Shown in pieces: positions 25,293 to 33,576 of a stretch of 35,159 nt of DNA (position 1 is the first letter of the stretch; every line of letters begins with the position of its first letter). The stretch lies in NCBI GenBank assembly GCA_001783275.1, contig MFRH01000004.1, positions 6,265 to 41,423 of the forward strand. Direction: 5' to 3'. The translations under genes and the position numbers were made by a program. Source of the DNA: Candidatus Margulisbacteria bacterium GWF2_35_9 (GTDB lineage Bacteria > Margulisbacteria > Riflemargulisbacteria > GWF2-35-9). Below the pieces are notes generated by a model that saw only the letters and a list, made by a program, of their open reading frames with translations, was not told the DNA's origin and searched no databases.

Positions 25293-25733
25293 ATGAAGAA
25301 AACAATTATTTTACTACTCGTTCTATTTACTGCCTCATTTTGTGATTCTATTGGGTATATTGATTCACAACTCATTCTTAAACAATATAACCGAGCCATA
25401 ACTGCTCAGTCCGATTTAGCAAAAAAACAAAAAGAATTTCAGGATGTTTTAATGCTAAAACAAGAAGAACTTGAAAAAGCCAAAACCGAAAACAAAACCG
25501 AAGAGGAATTGCTTCAACTAAAAGAAGATCTTGAACAAGAGTTACAACCACAAAAAGAGGCTCTCTTTCAATTAAATCAAGAATTATCTCAAAAAATTGA
25601 AAAGGACATTGTAGATGCAACAAATAAGATTTCTAAACAACTTAGAATTGATGTTGTGTTGGATAAACAAGTAGTCGTTATTGGTGGAATGGATTTAACT
25701 AGCCTAGTTCTAAGCAAGCTAAATAATCAATAG
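25293..25733 (+). CDS. skp: OmpH/Skp-family periplasmic chaperone
   Basis: A 146-residue protein: signal peptide (1-17), a first strand IGYIDSQLILKQYN, then a long charged coiled-coil hairpin (35-108, rich in Lys, Glu and Gln) and a final KQLRIDVVLDKQVVVIGGMD strand segment. This is the Skp jellyfish subunit; the trimer holds unfolded outer-membrane proteins on the way to BamA. Length is close to E. coli Skp (161). GGAG lies seven bases before ATG 25293, 15 bases after bamA, so both are one operon. Confidence 0.93.
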   Translation: MKKTIILLLVLFTASFCDSIGYIDSQLILKQYNRAITAQSDLAKKQKEFQDVLMLKQEELEKAKTENKTEEELLQLKEDLEQELQPQKEALFQLNQELSQKIEKDIVDATNKISKQLRIDVVLDKQVVVIGGMDLTSLVLSKLNNQ

Positions 25734-25775
25734 CTCCACTTGCATCTTTAATCAAGTTACTTTAACCTTATATAT

Positions 25776-26753
25776 ATGAAATTATCATTCATTGCAAACG
25801 CTATTAATGGCAAACTTATAGGTGACGATACCGACGTTCTTCAGATTCGAAGTATCCAAACAGCAACCAAAGATGACCTGACGATTCTGCTCGATAAACA
25901 TTATTTAACCGATGCAAAACAAACCAAAGCAAAAGCGATTATTAGTTTTACGGCTGATTTAAATGCTAAACATATGATACTTGTTGAAAATCCACGTAAA
26001 ATTTTTTCAAAACTTGTGTCGTTGTTTGAAATTAAAGAAACCAAGAAAGGAATCTCTAAACTTTCATCTATTAGCAAAGATGCAAAAATTGGGAAAGATG
26101 TCTTTATTGATGACTTCGTTAAAATCGGATCAAATACGGTCATCGGCAATAACGTAATTATATACAGTAATGTTTCCATTGGAGACAATGTCGTTATTGG
26201 TGAGAATACGGTTATTTATCCAAATGTTACGCTTTATGATAATTCACAAGTTGGTTGTCGGTCTATTCTTCATTCGGGTGTTGTCCTTGGCGCTGACGGT
26301 TTCGGTTTTGAAATGAATGAAAAAAAAGAGTGGGATAAAGTCCCTCAAATCAGCAAAGTTATTATTGGCAATGATGTTGAAATCGGTGCAAACAGCTGTA
26401 TCGATCGAGGTGCAATTCAAGATACTATAATCGGAGATGGTACAAAAATTGATAATCTATGTCAGATTGCTCATAACTGTATTATTGGTAAACATAATGT
26501 CTTTTCTAGTAGTACAGCAATCGCGGGCAGCACAATAATCGGCAATCACAATATGTGGGGAGGTCAAAGCGGTGCCACTGGGCATTGCACTGTGGGGAAC
26601 GGGGTTGTGGTTATGGCAAGAGCTGGTGTTTCTAAAAATACATCCGATGGAGAAATCGTTTCTGGATTTCCAGCTCGAAAACACAAAGAAGAATTCAAAA
26701 AACAGGCATTTTTAAACAACTGGTTAAAAAAACAAATTCGCAAGGAGGATTAA
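25776..26753 (+). CDS. lpxD: UDP-3-O-acylglucosamine N-acyltransferase
   Basis: A 325-residue LpxD: N-terminal substrate-binding domain (1-95), then a left-handed beta helix of hexapeptide repeats (100-280, e.g. [20 protein letters not shown]) and a helical C-terminus. The catalytic His233 lies in [17 protein letters not shown], equal to E. coli His239. It adds the second fatty acid, from acyl-ACP, in lipid A synthesis in the cytoplasm. It follows skp by 42 bases and has no Shine-Dalgarno before ATG 25776, so translation may depend on the upstream gene. Length is typical (E. coli 341). Confidence 0.95.
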   Translation: MKLSFIANAINGKLIGDDTDVLQIRSIQTATKDDLTILLDKHYLTDAKQTKAKAIISFTADLNAKHMILVENPRKIFSKLVSLFEIKETKKGISKLSSISKDAKIGKDVFIDDFVKIGSNTVIGNNVIIYSNVSIGDNVVIGENTVIYPNVTLYDNSQVGCRSILHSGVVLGADGFGFEMNEKKEWDKVPQISKVIIGNDVEIGANSCIDRGAIQDTIIGDGTKIDNLCQIAHNCIIGKHNVFSSSTAIAGSTIIGNHNMWGGQSGATGHCTVGNGVVVMARAGVSKNTSDGEIVSGFPARKHKEEFKKQAFLNNWLKKQIRKED

Positions 26754-26759
26754 TTTATC

Positions 26760-27419
26760 ATGAAAAAAACACTTATTCTTTTACTATTGCTTCCAATTCT
26801 ATTTGGAGCACCATCTTTACTGGGAACCAACGGGCTAATAAATATGCCAGCTGCAACATCCATTAAATACAAAGAATTCGATTTTGGTCTTAATTGGGAA
26901 TTATTACAACAGGCATTGTCAAACGGAAGCCATCATCAAATTAACTACTTTGCCAATCTTGGAATTTTTGATGGGGTTGAACTTGGGTTTATCGGTAATA
27001 ATATAAAAGAAGGTGTATTTATCAGCGCAAAATATTATATGCTTAGCGATAAGTCTGAATATCCACTCGGTTTAGCCGCTGGAATGACAAATCTGTCTTC
27101 CCACACAAATACGGATCTTTATCTCGTGCTTAGCAAGAAATTTCCCAATAAACTTGCTGGTCACCTTGGGTTTAAATCCAATATCTTAGCAGGGAAGATT
27201 AGTTCAACGGTCATGTTCGGGGTGGAAATGCTGATGAGCCAATATTTAACTGTTATTGGTGATTTAATTGGATCGGAAGATACTTGGGTTTTATCATCCG
27301 GAGTTAGATTAAAAGTGATGGACGACATGCTGTTGAATGTATATCTGGCGGATATTGGCAATAATACCCAGAACAAAATGACGTTCAGCATTGGGGTTTC
27401 CTGGCACAATATCCTTTAG
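26760..27419 (+). CDS. Small outer-membrane barrel protein, YjbH-like
   Basis: A 219-residue protein with a signal peptide (1-17). The mature part opens LLGTNGLINMPAATSIKYKE, recalling the (G)xxGLIxxPTA opening of YjbH-domain proteins, and continues with amphipathic beta strands (FGLNWELLQ, LGLAAGMTNLSS, LLNVYLADIG) consistent with an 8-10-strand barrel. AGGAGG (26743-26748) precedes ATG 26760, six bases after the lpxD stop; the lpxC ATG comes seven bases after its stop. It therefore sits inside the lipid A operon and probably acts at the outer membrane. The YjbH link rests on a short motif and is tentative. Confidence 0.6.
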   Translation: MKKTLILLLLLPILFGAPSLLGTNGLINMPAATSIKYKEFDFGLNWELLQQALSNGSHHQINYFANLGIFDGVELGFIGNNIKEGVFISAKYYMLSDKSEYPLGLAAGMTNLSSHTNTDLYLVLSKKFPNKLAGHLGFKSNILAGKISSTVMFGVEMLMSQYLTVIGDLIGSEDTWVLSSGVRLKVMDDMLLNVYLADIGNNTQNKMTFSIGVSWHNIL

Positions 27420-27426
27420 CGCAAAC

Positions 27427-28239
27427 ATGGTTTACACCGTCAACAATAGCTTTTCTATTGAAGGAACAGGCATTCACTCAGGAAAAAAGGTAAAAATCAC
27501 CTTCGAGCCAAAAAATACGCCTGGAATCGTTTTCCGATCATGTGCAACACATGTAGAAATTCCTTTGAAACTTAAATATATTAAACCACTTAATCTTGGA
27601 ACGAATTTAGAAAAGAATGGCGTGTGGATTAAGACCATTGAACATTTATGTGCGGTTTTATGGTTTCTTAAAATCTCTGCTCTTTATATTGTTATTGAAG
27701 GAGAAGAAATTCCGATAATGGATGGAAGTGGCAGAGAATTACTAGAAATTATTGAACAACACAAGTTACGAAAGATTACGAAAGAGATAAAAACCTTAGT
27801 CATTACCCATCCAATTCATTTCACTCACAATGACTCTTTCTTTTTTGCACTACCTCATCGTCATTTATATATAAATTACACCATCAATTTTCCAAACACT
27901 CCCATTGGCACTCAGAACTATATATTTTCAAAACGTTCCGATTTTATTCACTCGATCAACCCCAATCGTACGTTTGGAAACATTAATGACGTTGAAAAGC
28001 TACATGCTGCAGGTTTAGCGCTGGGCGCAACTATGGAAAATGCACTTGTTTACAATGCAGAGAATTATATTTCTACCCCTCGATTTAATAATGAAGCTGT
28101 ACGGCATAAAATATTAGACCTATTAGGGGATTTATATTCATCTGGGTACTTTGTTCAAGGAAAAATTTTCGCTTATAAAACCAGCCATATATTAAATAAT
28201 AAATTTACGAAACTCTTAGTTCGACATTTTTCTATCTAA
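27427..28239 (+). CDS. lpxC: UDP-3-O-acyl-N-acetylglucosamine deacetylase
   Basis: A 270-residue zinc deacetylase, slightly shorter than E. coli LpxC (305). It carries out the committed step of lipid A synthesis. Zinc ligands and catalytic residues are visible: Glu72-His73 in TIEHLCAVL, His227 and Asp231 in VRHKILDLLGDLY, and His254 in KTSHILNN; IPIMDGSG (96-102) and NPNRTFG (178-184) are also standard. Longer in-frame starts overlap the previous gene; ATG 27427 begins at the family's usual position, seven bases after that stop. No Shine-Dalgarno is seen, so reinitiation after the upstream gene is likely. In this genome lpxC lies with lpxD and not with ftsZ as in E. coli. Confidence 0.94.
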   Translation: MVYTVNNSFSIEGTGIHSGKKVKITFEPKNTPGIVFRSCATHVEIPLKLKYIKPLNLGTNLEKNGVWIKTIEHLCAVLWFLKISALYIVIEGEEIPIMDGSGRELLEIIEQHKLRKITKEIKTLVITHPIHFTHNDSFFFALPHRHLYINYTINFPNTPIGTQNYIFSKRSDFIHSINPNRTFGNINDVEKLHAAGLALGATMENALVYNAENYISTPRFNNEAVRHKILDLLGDLYSSGYFVQGKIFAYKTSHILNNKFTKLLVRHFSI

Positions 28240-28255
28240 TTTTTTAGGGGATTTG

Positions 28256-28290
28256 AAAACAGCCTCATGAATTACTCATGAGGCTGTTTT
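28256..28290. terminator. Perfect bidirectional rho-independent terminator
   Basis: AAAACAGCCTCATGA (28256-28270), loop ATTAC, and the exact complement TCATGAGGCTGTTTT (28276-28290): a 15-base-pair stem flanked by A and T runs. It lies between convergent lpxC and the dehydrogenase gene and can stop both. Confidence 0.95.
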
Positions 28291-28295
28291 ATTAT

Positions 28296-29348
28296 TTATA
28301 CTATGTTTTTAACTACTAAATCACCAATTTCAGTAGTTGAATATCCCATTTTCCCAGCTGACATACTTTCCATTTGCTTAATTGTAGCCTTTACTGCTTT
28401 TTCAATACAATCAGCCATTTCCGGCTCTCCAAGATGATCCATCATCATCTGTGTGGCCAATATAGCTGCAAGAGGATTTATCACATTCATTCCAGTATAC
28501 TTGGGAGCACTTCCACCGATTGGTTCAAACATTGAAGCCCCTACGGGATTGATGTTCCCACCGGCTGCAACTCCCATTCCACCTTGGATCATTGCGCCTA
28601 AGTCTGTAATGATATCTCCAAACATATTATCTGTAACAATAACATCAAACCATTCTGGGTTTTTTACAAACCACATTGTCGTTGCATCCACATGGGCATA
28701 ATCACCTGTGATCCCGGGATATTCAGTGGCTACTTCGTTAAATGCTCGTTGCCACAAATCAAAGGCAAATGTTAATACATTTGTTTTTCCAACTAGTGTT
28801 ACTTTTTTTCTTCCATTATTTTTGGCATATTCAAACGCATAACGGATACAACGCTCAACGCCTTTACGCGTATTGATTGACTCCTGAATTGCAACTTCAT
28901 CTGGAGTATTCTTCTTAAGTACTCCGCCAGCTCCAGCATAAAGCCCCTCTGTGTTTTCTCTAATTACAACAAAATCAATTTCCTTAGGACCTTTATTTTT
29001 TATCGGAGTTTCAACTCCTTCATATAATTTTATCGGTCTTAAATTAACATACTGGTCCATTTCAAATCGAAGTCTTAGCAGAATACCCTTTTCAAGTATT
29101 CCTGGCTTTACGTCTGGATGCCCGATGGCACCAAGAAATATTGCTTTATAGGTTTTGAGTTTTTCAACTTCTTCATCTAAAAGAATTGTTCCTGTTTTCA
29201 AGTAGCGATCTCCACCTAAATCAAATTGATCATATTTAAATTTGATATGAAATTTTTTACCGGCTGCATTTAAAACTTTAATACCCTCTGAAACAACCTC
29301 TGGACCAGTTCCATCGCCAGGAATAACCGCTATTTTATATTCTTTCAT
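28296..29348 (-). CDS. Isocitrate/3-isopropylmalate dehydrogenase family enzyme
   Basis: A 350-residue beta-decarboxylating dehydrogenase. Visible are IAVIPGDGTGPEVVSEG (7-23), the substrate loop LLRLRFEMDQYVNLRPIKLY with the conserved arginines, VVIRENTEGLYAGAGG, the catalytic Lys in VGKTNVL, and the metal-binding VTDNMFGDIITDLGAM plus EPIGGSAPKYTG. The enzyme oxidises and decarboxylates a (2R,3S)-hydroxyacid using NAD(P) and a divalent metal. MDQYVNLRP also occurs in tartrate/D-malate and homoisocitrate relatives, and no leuA, leuC or leuD is nearby, so leuB is likely but not proven. AGGAGGA precedes ATG 29348. Own promoter and terminator make it monocistronic. Confidence 0.9.
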   Translation of the reverse strand: MKEYKIAVIPGDGTGPEVVSEGIKVLNAAGKKFHIKFKYDQFDLGGDRYLKTGTILLDEEVEKLKTYKAIFLGAIGHPDVKPGILEKGILLRLRFEMDQYVNLRPIKLYEGVETPIKNKGPKEIDFVVIRENTEGLYAGAGGVLKKNTPDEVAIQESINTRKGVERCIRYAFEYAKNNGRKKVTLVGKTNVLTFAFDLWQRAFNEVATEYPGITGDYAHVDATTMWFVKNPEWFDVIVTDNMFGDIITDLGAMIQGGMGVAAGGNINPVGASMFEPIGGSAPKYTGMNVINPLAAILATQMMMDHLGEPEMADCIEKAVKATIKQMESMSAGKMGYSTTEIGDLVVKNIV

Positions 29349-29448
29349 TTTCTCCTCCTAGAATTAATGTTATGCATACGATATTACAAATAATCAGAAA
29401 CGGGACAACCGTATTAACCATAACACACCATTGATTTACGGTAGCATA

Positions 29449-29477
29449 ACTATAATTGATTCTACAAAGTTAATCAA
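29449..29477 (-). promoter_or_regulatory. Promoter of the dehydrogenase gene
   Basis: On the minus strand TTGATT (29472-29477), a 17-base spacer and TATAGT (29449-29454). The same two hexamers and spacing occur at the chemoreceptor promoter. The leader of about 94 bases shows no riboswitch fold that I recognise. Confidence 0.6.
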
Positions 29478-29516
29478 GAACGATTTTTTAATCTATTTAT
29501 TGGATTGGATTAGTAT

Positions 29517-30419
29517 CTAGTGATTTTTATTAAACTTTTTTCGCAAATTACTTATTGCTTTTGTTTTCTGGAGAGATGGCTTTAATCGAGGACCTTTACG
29601 ATCGATCACCGGAGCAATTCGACTTATTCTTCTTTCAATTTGTGCTAGAAGGGTATCTTCTGTGATTTCTTCTTTGTTAGGTTCTTGTTGATTATTATGT
29701 TTAGAATTATTCTCTATTTCATTTATTTGGCTGTTAAATTTGCTAATAAAGTTTTTCTCATCTCCTGTTAACGTGACGAGTAGAAACTCATCCTCTTCTA
29801 ACTGATGTTGCTTTTCGTTCTTATTGACTTTCTTTGAATCCTTTTTTTCCTTTTTATCAAGTTCGTCTGATTGTGATTGCGACATGAATGTTCGATTATT
29901 ATTAATAAACTCTTCATTTAATTCTTCCGATACACTAACAATATCCCCAATTGACTCTTCTTTCATTGCACTTTGAGCTGACTCTTCTTTATCCACTACC
30001 TTCATGTGGTCCTTCTTATTGGTATTAAGCAACACCCCTTCATCCATTCCTCGGGTATACTCTTTCCCTTCATTCATTGCGGATAAGCGTTCTTGTCCAA
30101 TTTTTACTAACAATTCTTTCTGTCTCAGTTTTTGAATTCGATCTAGCTCCAAGTTGGCAAGATACTCTGTCTTATCTTTAACGATATCCTTATTTTCAAC
30201 ATATAGCACTTCTTCCTCAAAAGACTTCATTTCATTCACATTTGATTGAGAGTTAAAATTTAGCGCTTTTTGCTTATTGTTTTGACCAGGTATAAGGTCT
30301 TGTAAATTGTTAAAAATCGTATCAAGTTCGCTAAACAGGGTATCTTCGTTTAATATTGCAACTTCATCGGATTGATTATTTAACGCTATTTGATTTATCT
30401 GAAGGTTATTACTTCCCAT
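29517..30419 (-). CDS. Charged protein of unknown family, paralogue A
   Basis: A 300-residue soluble protein, not recognised. It has no signal or membrane segment and is rich in Glu, Lys, Asn and Gln. Residues 70-137 are a predicted helical core (LANLELDRIQKLRQKELLVK, then IGQERLSAMNEGKEYTRGMD, then EGVLLNTNKKD) that closely matches residues 62-129 of the next gene upstream. Further shared parts are I[EG]DI[IV].VSE[ED]LNEEFI, an acidic patch (about 207-230) and a basic C-terminus with NLRKKFN. Residues 175-205 are a low-complexity charged linker. It lies 16 bases after paralogue B and ends the minus-strand run. The layout suggests a structural or scaffold protein with two small interaction domains; function unknown. 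Confidence 0.65.
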   Translation of the reverse strand: MGSNNLQINQIALNNQSDEVAILNEDTLFSELDTIFNNLQDLIPGQNNKQKALNFNSQSNVNEMKSFEEEVLYVENKDIVKDKTEYLANLELDRIQKLRQKELLVKIGQERLSAMNEGKEYTRGMDEGVLLNTNKKDHMKVVDKEESAQSAMKEESIGDIVSVSEELNEEFINNNRTFMSQSQSDELDKKEKKDSKKVNKNEKQHQLEEDEFLLVTLTGDEKNFISKFNSQINEIENNSKHNNQQEPNKEEITEDTLLAQIERRISRIAPVIDRKGPRLKPSLQKTKAISNLRKKFNKNH

Positions 30420-30435
30420 TCATTAAACCCCGTTT

Positions 30436-31677
30436 CTATTTTTTCCAGTCAACTTCGCTAATTAATTTCTTAATTTTCTTTATATTCTGCTTGCTTTCTT
30501 TTATTTCATTAATTCGCTCTTTTTCTTTTCGATCCAATTCGCTCTGAAGTTCATTTATTTTTTTCTTGAGCTCATTTAATTGATTTTTTTTCTTGCTACC
30601 ATCATCCGTTCGAATTTTTAGATTAAAGAAAAATGCTTTCATTTGTAGAAAAAATGTCTCAACTGCTTCAATTATTTTATCTTGTATTATGTCTAGTGGC
30701 TGAACATTTGTTTTTACTTCCAGCTTTTCATATTTCTTAGGTATTGGTTCAACCACCACATCTTCTCGACCATGGTTGAATCGTTTTCTCAGTTTTTGAA
30801 TATTTTGAGTTTTCGTATTGCCTTTACGATTTTTTATGTCTTGAATTTTCATAATCTTCGCTTGTTGCTGCAAATGATTTCCGAGGTAATTATACATATA
30901 TCGTTCATTACTTGTCTTTATTACCTCTTTCTTAATCTCTTCCCCGATATTGATAATATTCTCCAAATCTGAAACATTATGAAATGCCTTAATAAATGAA
31001 TTATCATCATCTGTTAATTCTATTTCTATTATTTCATCTTCTTCTATTTCATAATCTTTTTCTTCCTGATTTGATTTCTCTTCATGAGCATCCTTATCGC
31101 CTGATTCTTTTTTTCTCTTTATGCCATTATTCGTAAAATCATCCTTCTTATCAAAATTCTTTTCTTGATCTTTTTTAATAAATTCTTCATTCAAATCTTC
31201 CGAAACATCTATAATATCTTCAATATTTTCTTTTTTCATAACAGTTTTAGCATCCAGTTTATTCTCTTCTAATGAACTATCTTTGATGTCTTTCTTCGTC
31301 GTATTTAACATAACCCCTTCATCCAGATTTCTGGAATAGGATTTCCCTTCCATTGCAGCATTTATTCTATCTTGACCTAACTTCACAAGGATTTGCTTCT
31401 GCTTCACTTTCATCATTCTGTCCTGCTCTAGTGACTCTATATACTTAGTTCCATTTTCAACAAAACTATTACTTTCTTTATAAATAACCTCATCTTCGAT
31501 GACTTTGTCCTCACTTATAATTGCATTATTCATATTGATATTAATATTGTTTTTGGAAGCACCCTCCGTTAAGCGTTCTAATCCACTTAATAGAGAATCA
31601 ATTTCATTAAATAAATCACCCGTTTCAGCACTATTGCTTATCGAGTTTGATTGGATTTGATTATTAATCTGTTCCAT
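30436..31677 (-). CDS. Charged coiled-coil protein of unknown family, paralogue B
   Basis: A 413-residue soluble protein, not recognised. Residues 20-40 (DLFNEIDSLLSGLERLTEG), 62-129 (YIESLEQDRMMKVKQKQILV, KLGQDRINAAMEGKSYSRNL, DEGVMLNTTKKD), 150-167 and the KLRKRFN motif near 295 align with paralogue A in the same order. It differs by a C-terminal extension: a hydrophobic helical patch (335-355, VETFFLQMKAFFFNLKI) and a long coiled coil (360-408). AAAGGA precedes ATG 31677, and the gene starts three bases after the TPR-like gene stop. The coiled coil suggests self-assembly or partner binding. No database family comes to mind. Confidence 0.65.
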   Translation of the reverse strand: MEQINNQIQSNSISNSAETGDLFNEIDSLLSGLERLTEGASKNNININMNNAIISEDKVIEDEVIYKESNSFVENGTKYIESLEQDRMMKVKQKQILVKLGQDRINAAMEGKSYSRNLDEGVMLNTTKKDIKDSSLEENKLDAKTVMKKENIEDIIDVSEDLNEEFIKKDQEKNFDKKDDFTNNGIKRKKESGDKDAHEEKSNQEEKDYEIEEDEIIEIELTDDDNSFIKAFHNVSDLENIINIGEEIKKEVIKTSNERYMYNYLGNHLQQQAKIMKIQDIKNRKGNTKTQNIQKLRKRFNHGREDVVVEPIPKKYEKLEVKTNVQPLDIIQDKIIEAVETFFLQMKAFFFNLKIRTDDGSKKKNQLNELKKKINELQSELDRKEKERINEIKESKQNIKKIKKLISEVDWKK

Positions 31678-31680
31678 TTT

Positions 31681-32100
31681 TTATTTTCCTTTTTCGTAAT
31701 ATTGCTCGATCTCGTTAGCTTTTGTCTCAACCCCTTGTTCCTTTAAAAAAGAAACAACGTCCTGTAGCTTATCCATATTTAAATCTGAATTTAAATACTT
31801 AATCATCTGACTGTACTTCTCAATTGCTTTATCATTAAGCTCTTTCCCAACATAAAAATCGCCAAGTGTTTTGAACGGTAGCGGAGAATACAAGTATTTT
31901 TTCTGAAGTGTATAAAATAGTGCTTCTGCTTCTTTTATTATTTCAGCTCTATCTGAGGTTTTTTCTTTTTTTATTTGTTTATTTTCGATAACAATATTAA
32001 TATTCCCTGTAGATATAGGCTCTTTTATTTTTTGATGAATCAGAATAAAAATACTGATACCTATCACCACTAGAAACACAAAAAATAAAAAAACAATCAC
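31681..32100 (-). CDS. Membrane-anchored TPR-like small protein
   Basis: A 139-residue protein with one N-terminal transmembrane helix (2-23, IVFLFFVFLVVIGISIFILI) and a helical domain (55-135) reading AEALFYTLQKKYLYSPLPFK, LGDFYVGKELNDKAIEKYSQ and so on, which resembles tetratricopeptide repeats (LGDxYxxxxxxxxAIxxY). It probably displays a TPR platform on the cytoplasmic face. It starts at GTG 32100 behind AAAGGGG seven bases upstream. It is followed after three bases by paralogue B, so the three genes 31681-32100, 30436-31677 and 29517-30419 form one unit and may encode a complex at the membrane. Confidence 0.65.
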   Translation of the reverse strand: MIVFLFFVFLVVIGISIFILIHQKIKEPISTGNINIVIENKQIKKEKTSDRAEIIKEAEALFYTLQKKYLYSPLPFKTLGDFYVGKELNDKAIEKYSQMIKYLNSDLNMDKLQDVVSFLKEQGVETKANEIEQYYEKGK

Positions 32101-32112
32101 AATATGACCCCT

Positions 32113-32134
32113 TTCCTTACATGCCTATAAGGAA
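32113..32134 (-). promoter_or_regulatory. Hairpin touching the ribosome-binding site of the TPR-like gene
   Basis: TTCCTTA and TAAGGAA (7 base pairs, 8-base loop) lie directly before the AGGGG Shine-Dalgarno of GTG 32100. It could limit initiation or end the upstream message; there is no T run, so a terminator is less likely. Confidence 0.3.
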
Positions 32135-32179
32135 GTATGCCCTATTTTTTATTTTTTAAACGAATTTATTTTTTACAGC

Positions 32180-32854
32180 TTATTGCGGTTCAGTTTGAGG
32201 TTGTAAAACATCATCGTTTGGGGAAATTACTCCCGCAGACACAATTAGCTTGAGACCCTCTTCAATTGATATACTGAGTACTTGAACATCCTTTTTAGGC
32301 ATCATCAGAAAAAACCCGGATGTGGGATTTGGTGTTGTCGGAACAAAAAGCGAAACAAATTCCTGTCTTCCTTTTGTTAAATCTGGAAAACTTTCTTTTG
32401 TAATAAACCCTAATGAATAAATACCTTTCCTTGGAAATTCAATCAATACAACACTTCTAAAAGATTTATTATCTGTTGTCACCGATTGTATTATTGTTTT
32501 TGTTGTCGTATAAACCATGTTAACAAATGGTAAGGACGTAAAATACTTCTCAAAGTACCTTGCTGCAGATTTTATAAATGCCATTTTTGCAAAATAACCA
32601 ATCGTGGTAATGAGGGCAATCGCAACCAAAAAGCCTAAAATTACTTCTGAAAATTCGTTTAGCTTTCCTCTGAGAAAAAGATTAATAAACCGACCGCTTG
32701 GTGATCCAAATAATCTAAAAATAAAAATAATAATCCAAATTGTAATAATCGAAGGTAAAATTACAACCAGCCCTGTAAAAAAATTATTTCGAGTATATGC
32801 TACTTTGTCCTTTTTTAATAATTTATTAATAACCTTAAAAAATTTGCCAAACAT
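32180..32854 (-). CDS. DUF502 family membrane protein
   Basis: A 224-residue protein of the DUF502 family. Two transmembrane helices are seen: residues 24-48 (FFTGLVVILPSIITIWIIIF) and 70-92 (VILGFLVAIALITTIGYFAK). The conserved family blocks follow: LPFVNMVYTTTKTIIQSV, FPRKGIYSLGFIT and FVPTTPNPTSGFFLMMPKKD. Members occur widely in bacteria and some plants as inner-membrane proteins of unknown role. AAGGG lies before ATG 32854, and the gene starts 13 bases after cmk, suggesting co-transcription. Confidence 0.92.
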   Translation of the reverse strand: MFGKFFKVINKLLKKDKVAYTRNNFFTGLVVILPSIITIWIIIFIFRLFGSPSGRFINLFLRGKLNEFSEVILGFLVAIALITTIGYFAKMAFIKSAARYFEKYFTSLPFVNMVYTTTKTIIQSVTTDNKSFRSVVLIEFPRKGIYSLGFITKESFPDLTKGRQEFVSLFVPTTPNPTSGFFLMMPKKDVQVLSISIEEGLKLIVSAGVISPNDDVLQPQTEPQ

Positions 32855-32867
32855 ATATATGTCCCTT

Positions 32868-33530
32868 CTATTTCTCAGAAACTATATTATAAAGCTTAAT
32901 AACCATTTCATCTATTGATATTTTTGATGTATCAATAACAATCGCATCATCAGCTATCGACAGCGGGGAAATAATTCTTTCTCGGTCACTTTTATCTCTT
33001 TCCTTTAATTCCTTCTTAATATCTTCTAGTGTTACATTTTCCGATGGAATTTTTTCTAATAACTCCAAATACCGTCTCTTTGCTCTTATTTCCACTGAGG
33101 CATCTAAATAAAATTTGTACGTAGCACTGGGAAAAACTACTGTTCCAATATCTCTTCCATCCATGATCACCGAATGTTTTTTTGCCAATTCTCGCTGTTT
33201 ACATATAAGAACATCTCGTAACTGTGGAATTTTTGAGAAAGCTGACACATTTGCAGCAACTTCTTGCAAGGCTACTTTATCAGACAAATCCTCTCCATCT
33301 ACCAGTATCTGATTACGAACAATTGTAAACTTTGTCATAGTTGTTATCTGCTCTATTCGGCTCATTTCCTCGACATTAATATTTTTTATTAAACATTTAT
33401 AAGTAATGGCTCGATACATAACTCCCGTATTGATATATGAAAATTTAAGTTTATCGGCTAATAACCTAGCAACTGTACTTTTACCCGAAGCAGCAGGGCC
33501 ATCAATTGCAATTACTGTTTTTTTACTCAT
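32868..33530 (-). CDS. cmk: Cytidylate kinase
   Basis: A 220-residue CMP/dCMP kinase. The P-loop GPAASGKST is at 11-19; YINTGVMYRAIT and IMDGRDIGTVVFPSATYKFY match the nucleotide monophosphate-binding regions; the lid region RAKRRYLELLEK carries the catalytic arginines, with DKSDRERIISPL after it. It phosphorylates CMP and dCMP with ATP in the cytosol. AAGGAT five bases before ATG 33530 is a good ribosome-binding site. Length is normal (E. coli 227). It lies 46 bases after the radical SAM gene, probably in the same transcript. Confidence 0.96.
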   Translation of the reverse strand: MSKKTVIAIDGPAASGKSTVARLLADKLKFSYINTGVMYRAITYKCLIKNINVEEMSRIEQITTMTKFTIVRNQILVDGEDLSDKVALQEVAANVSAFSKIPQLRDVLICKQRELAKKHSVIMDGRDIGTVVFPSATYKFYLDASVEIRAKRRYLELLEKIPSENVTLEDIKKELKERDKSDRERIISPLSIADDAIVIDTSKISIDEMVIKLYNIVSEK

Positions 33531-33576
33531 TTTTATCCTTCTTTCTACTTATATCTATATATATCTTTTTAAACTC

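Noticed and set aside
29349-29448. Possible riboswitch or T-box in the long leader of the dehydrogenase gene
   Set aside because: Only a 4-base-pair hairpin (ACGG/CCGT) is visible, with no T-box motif, terminator hairpin or known riboswitch core.
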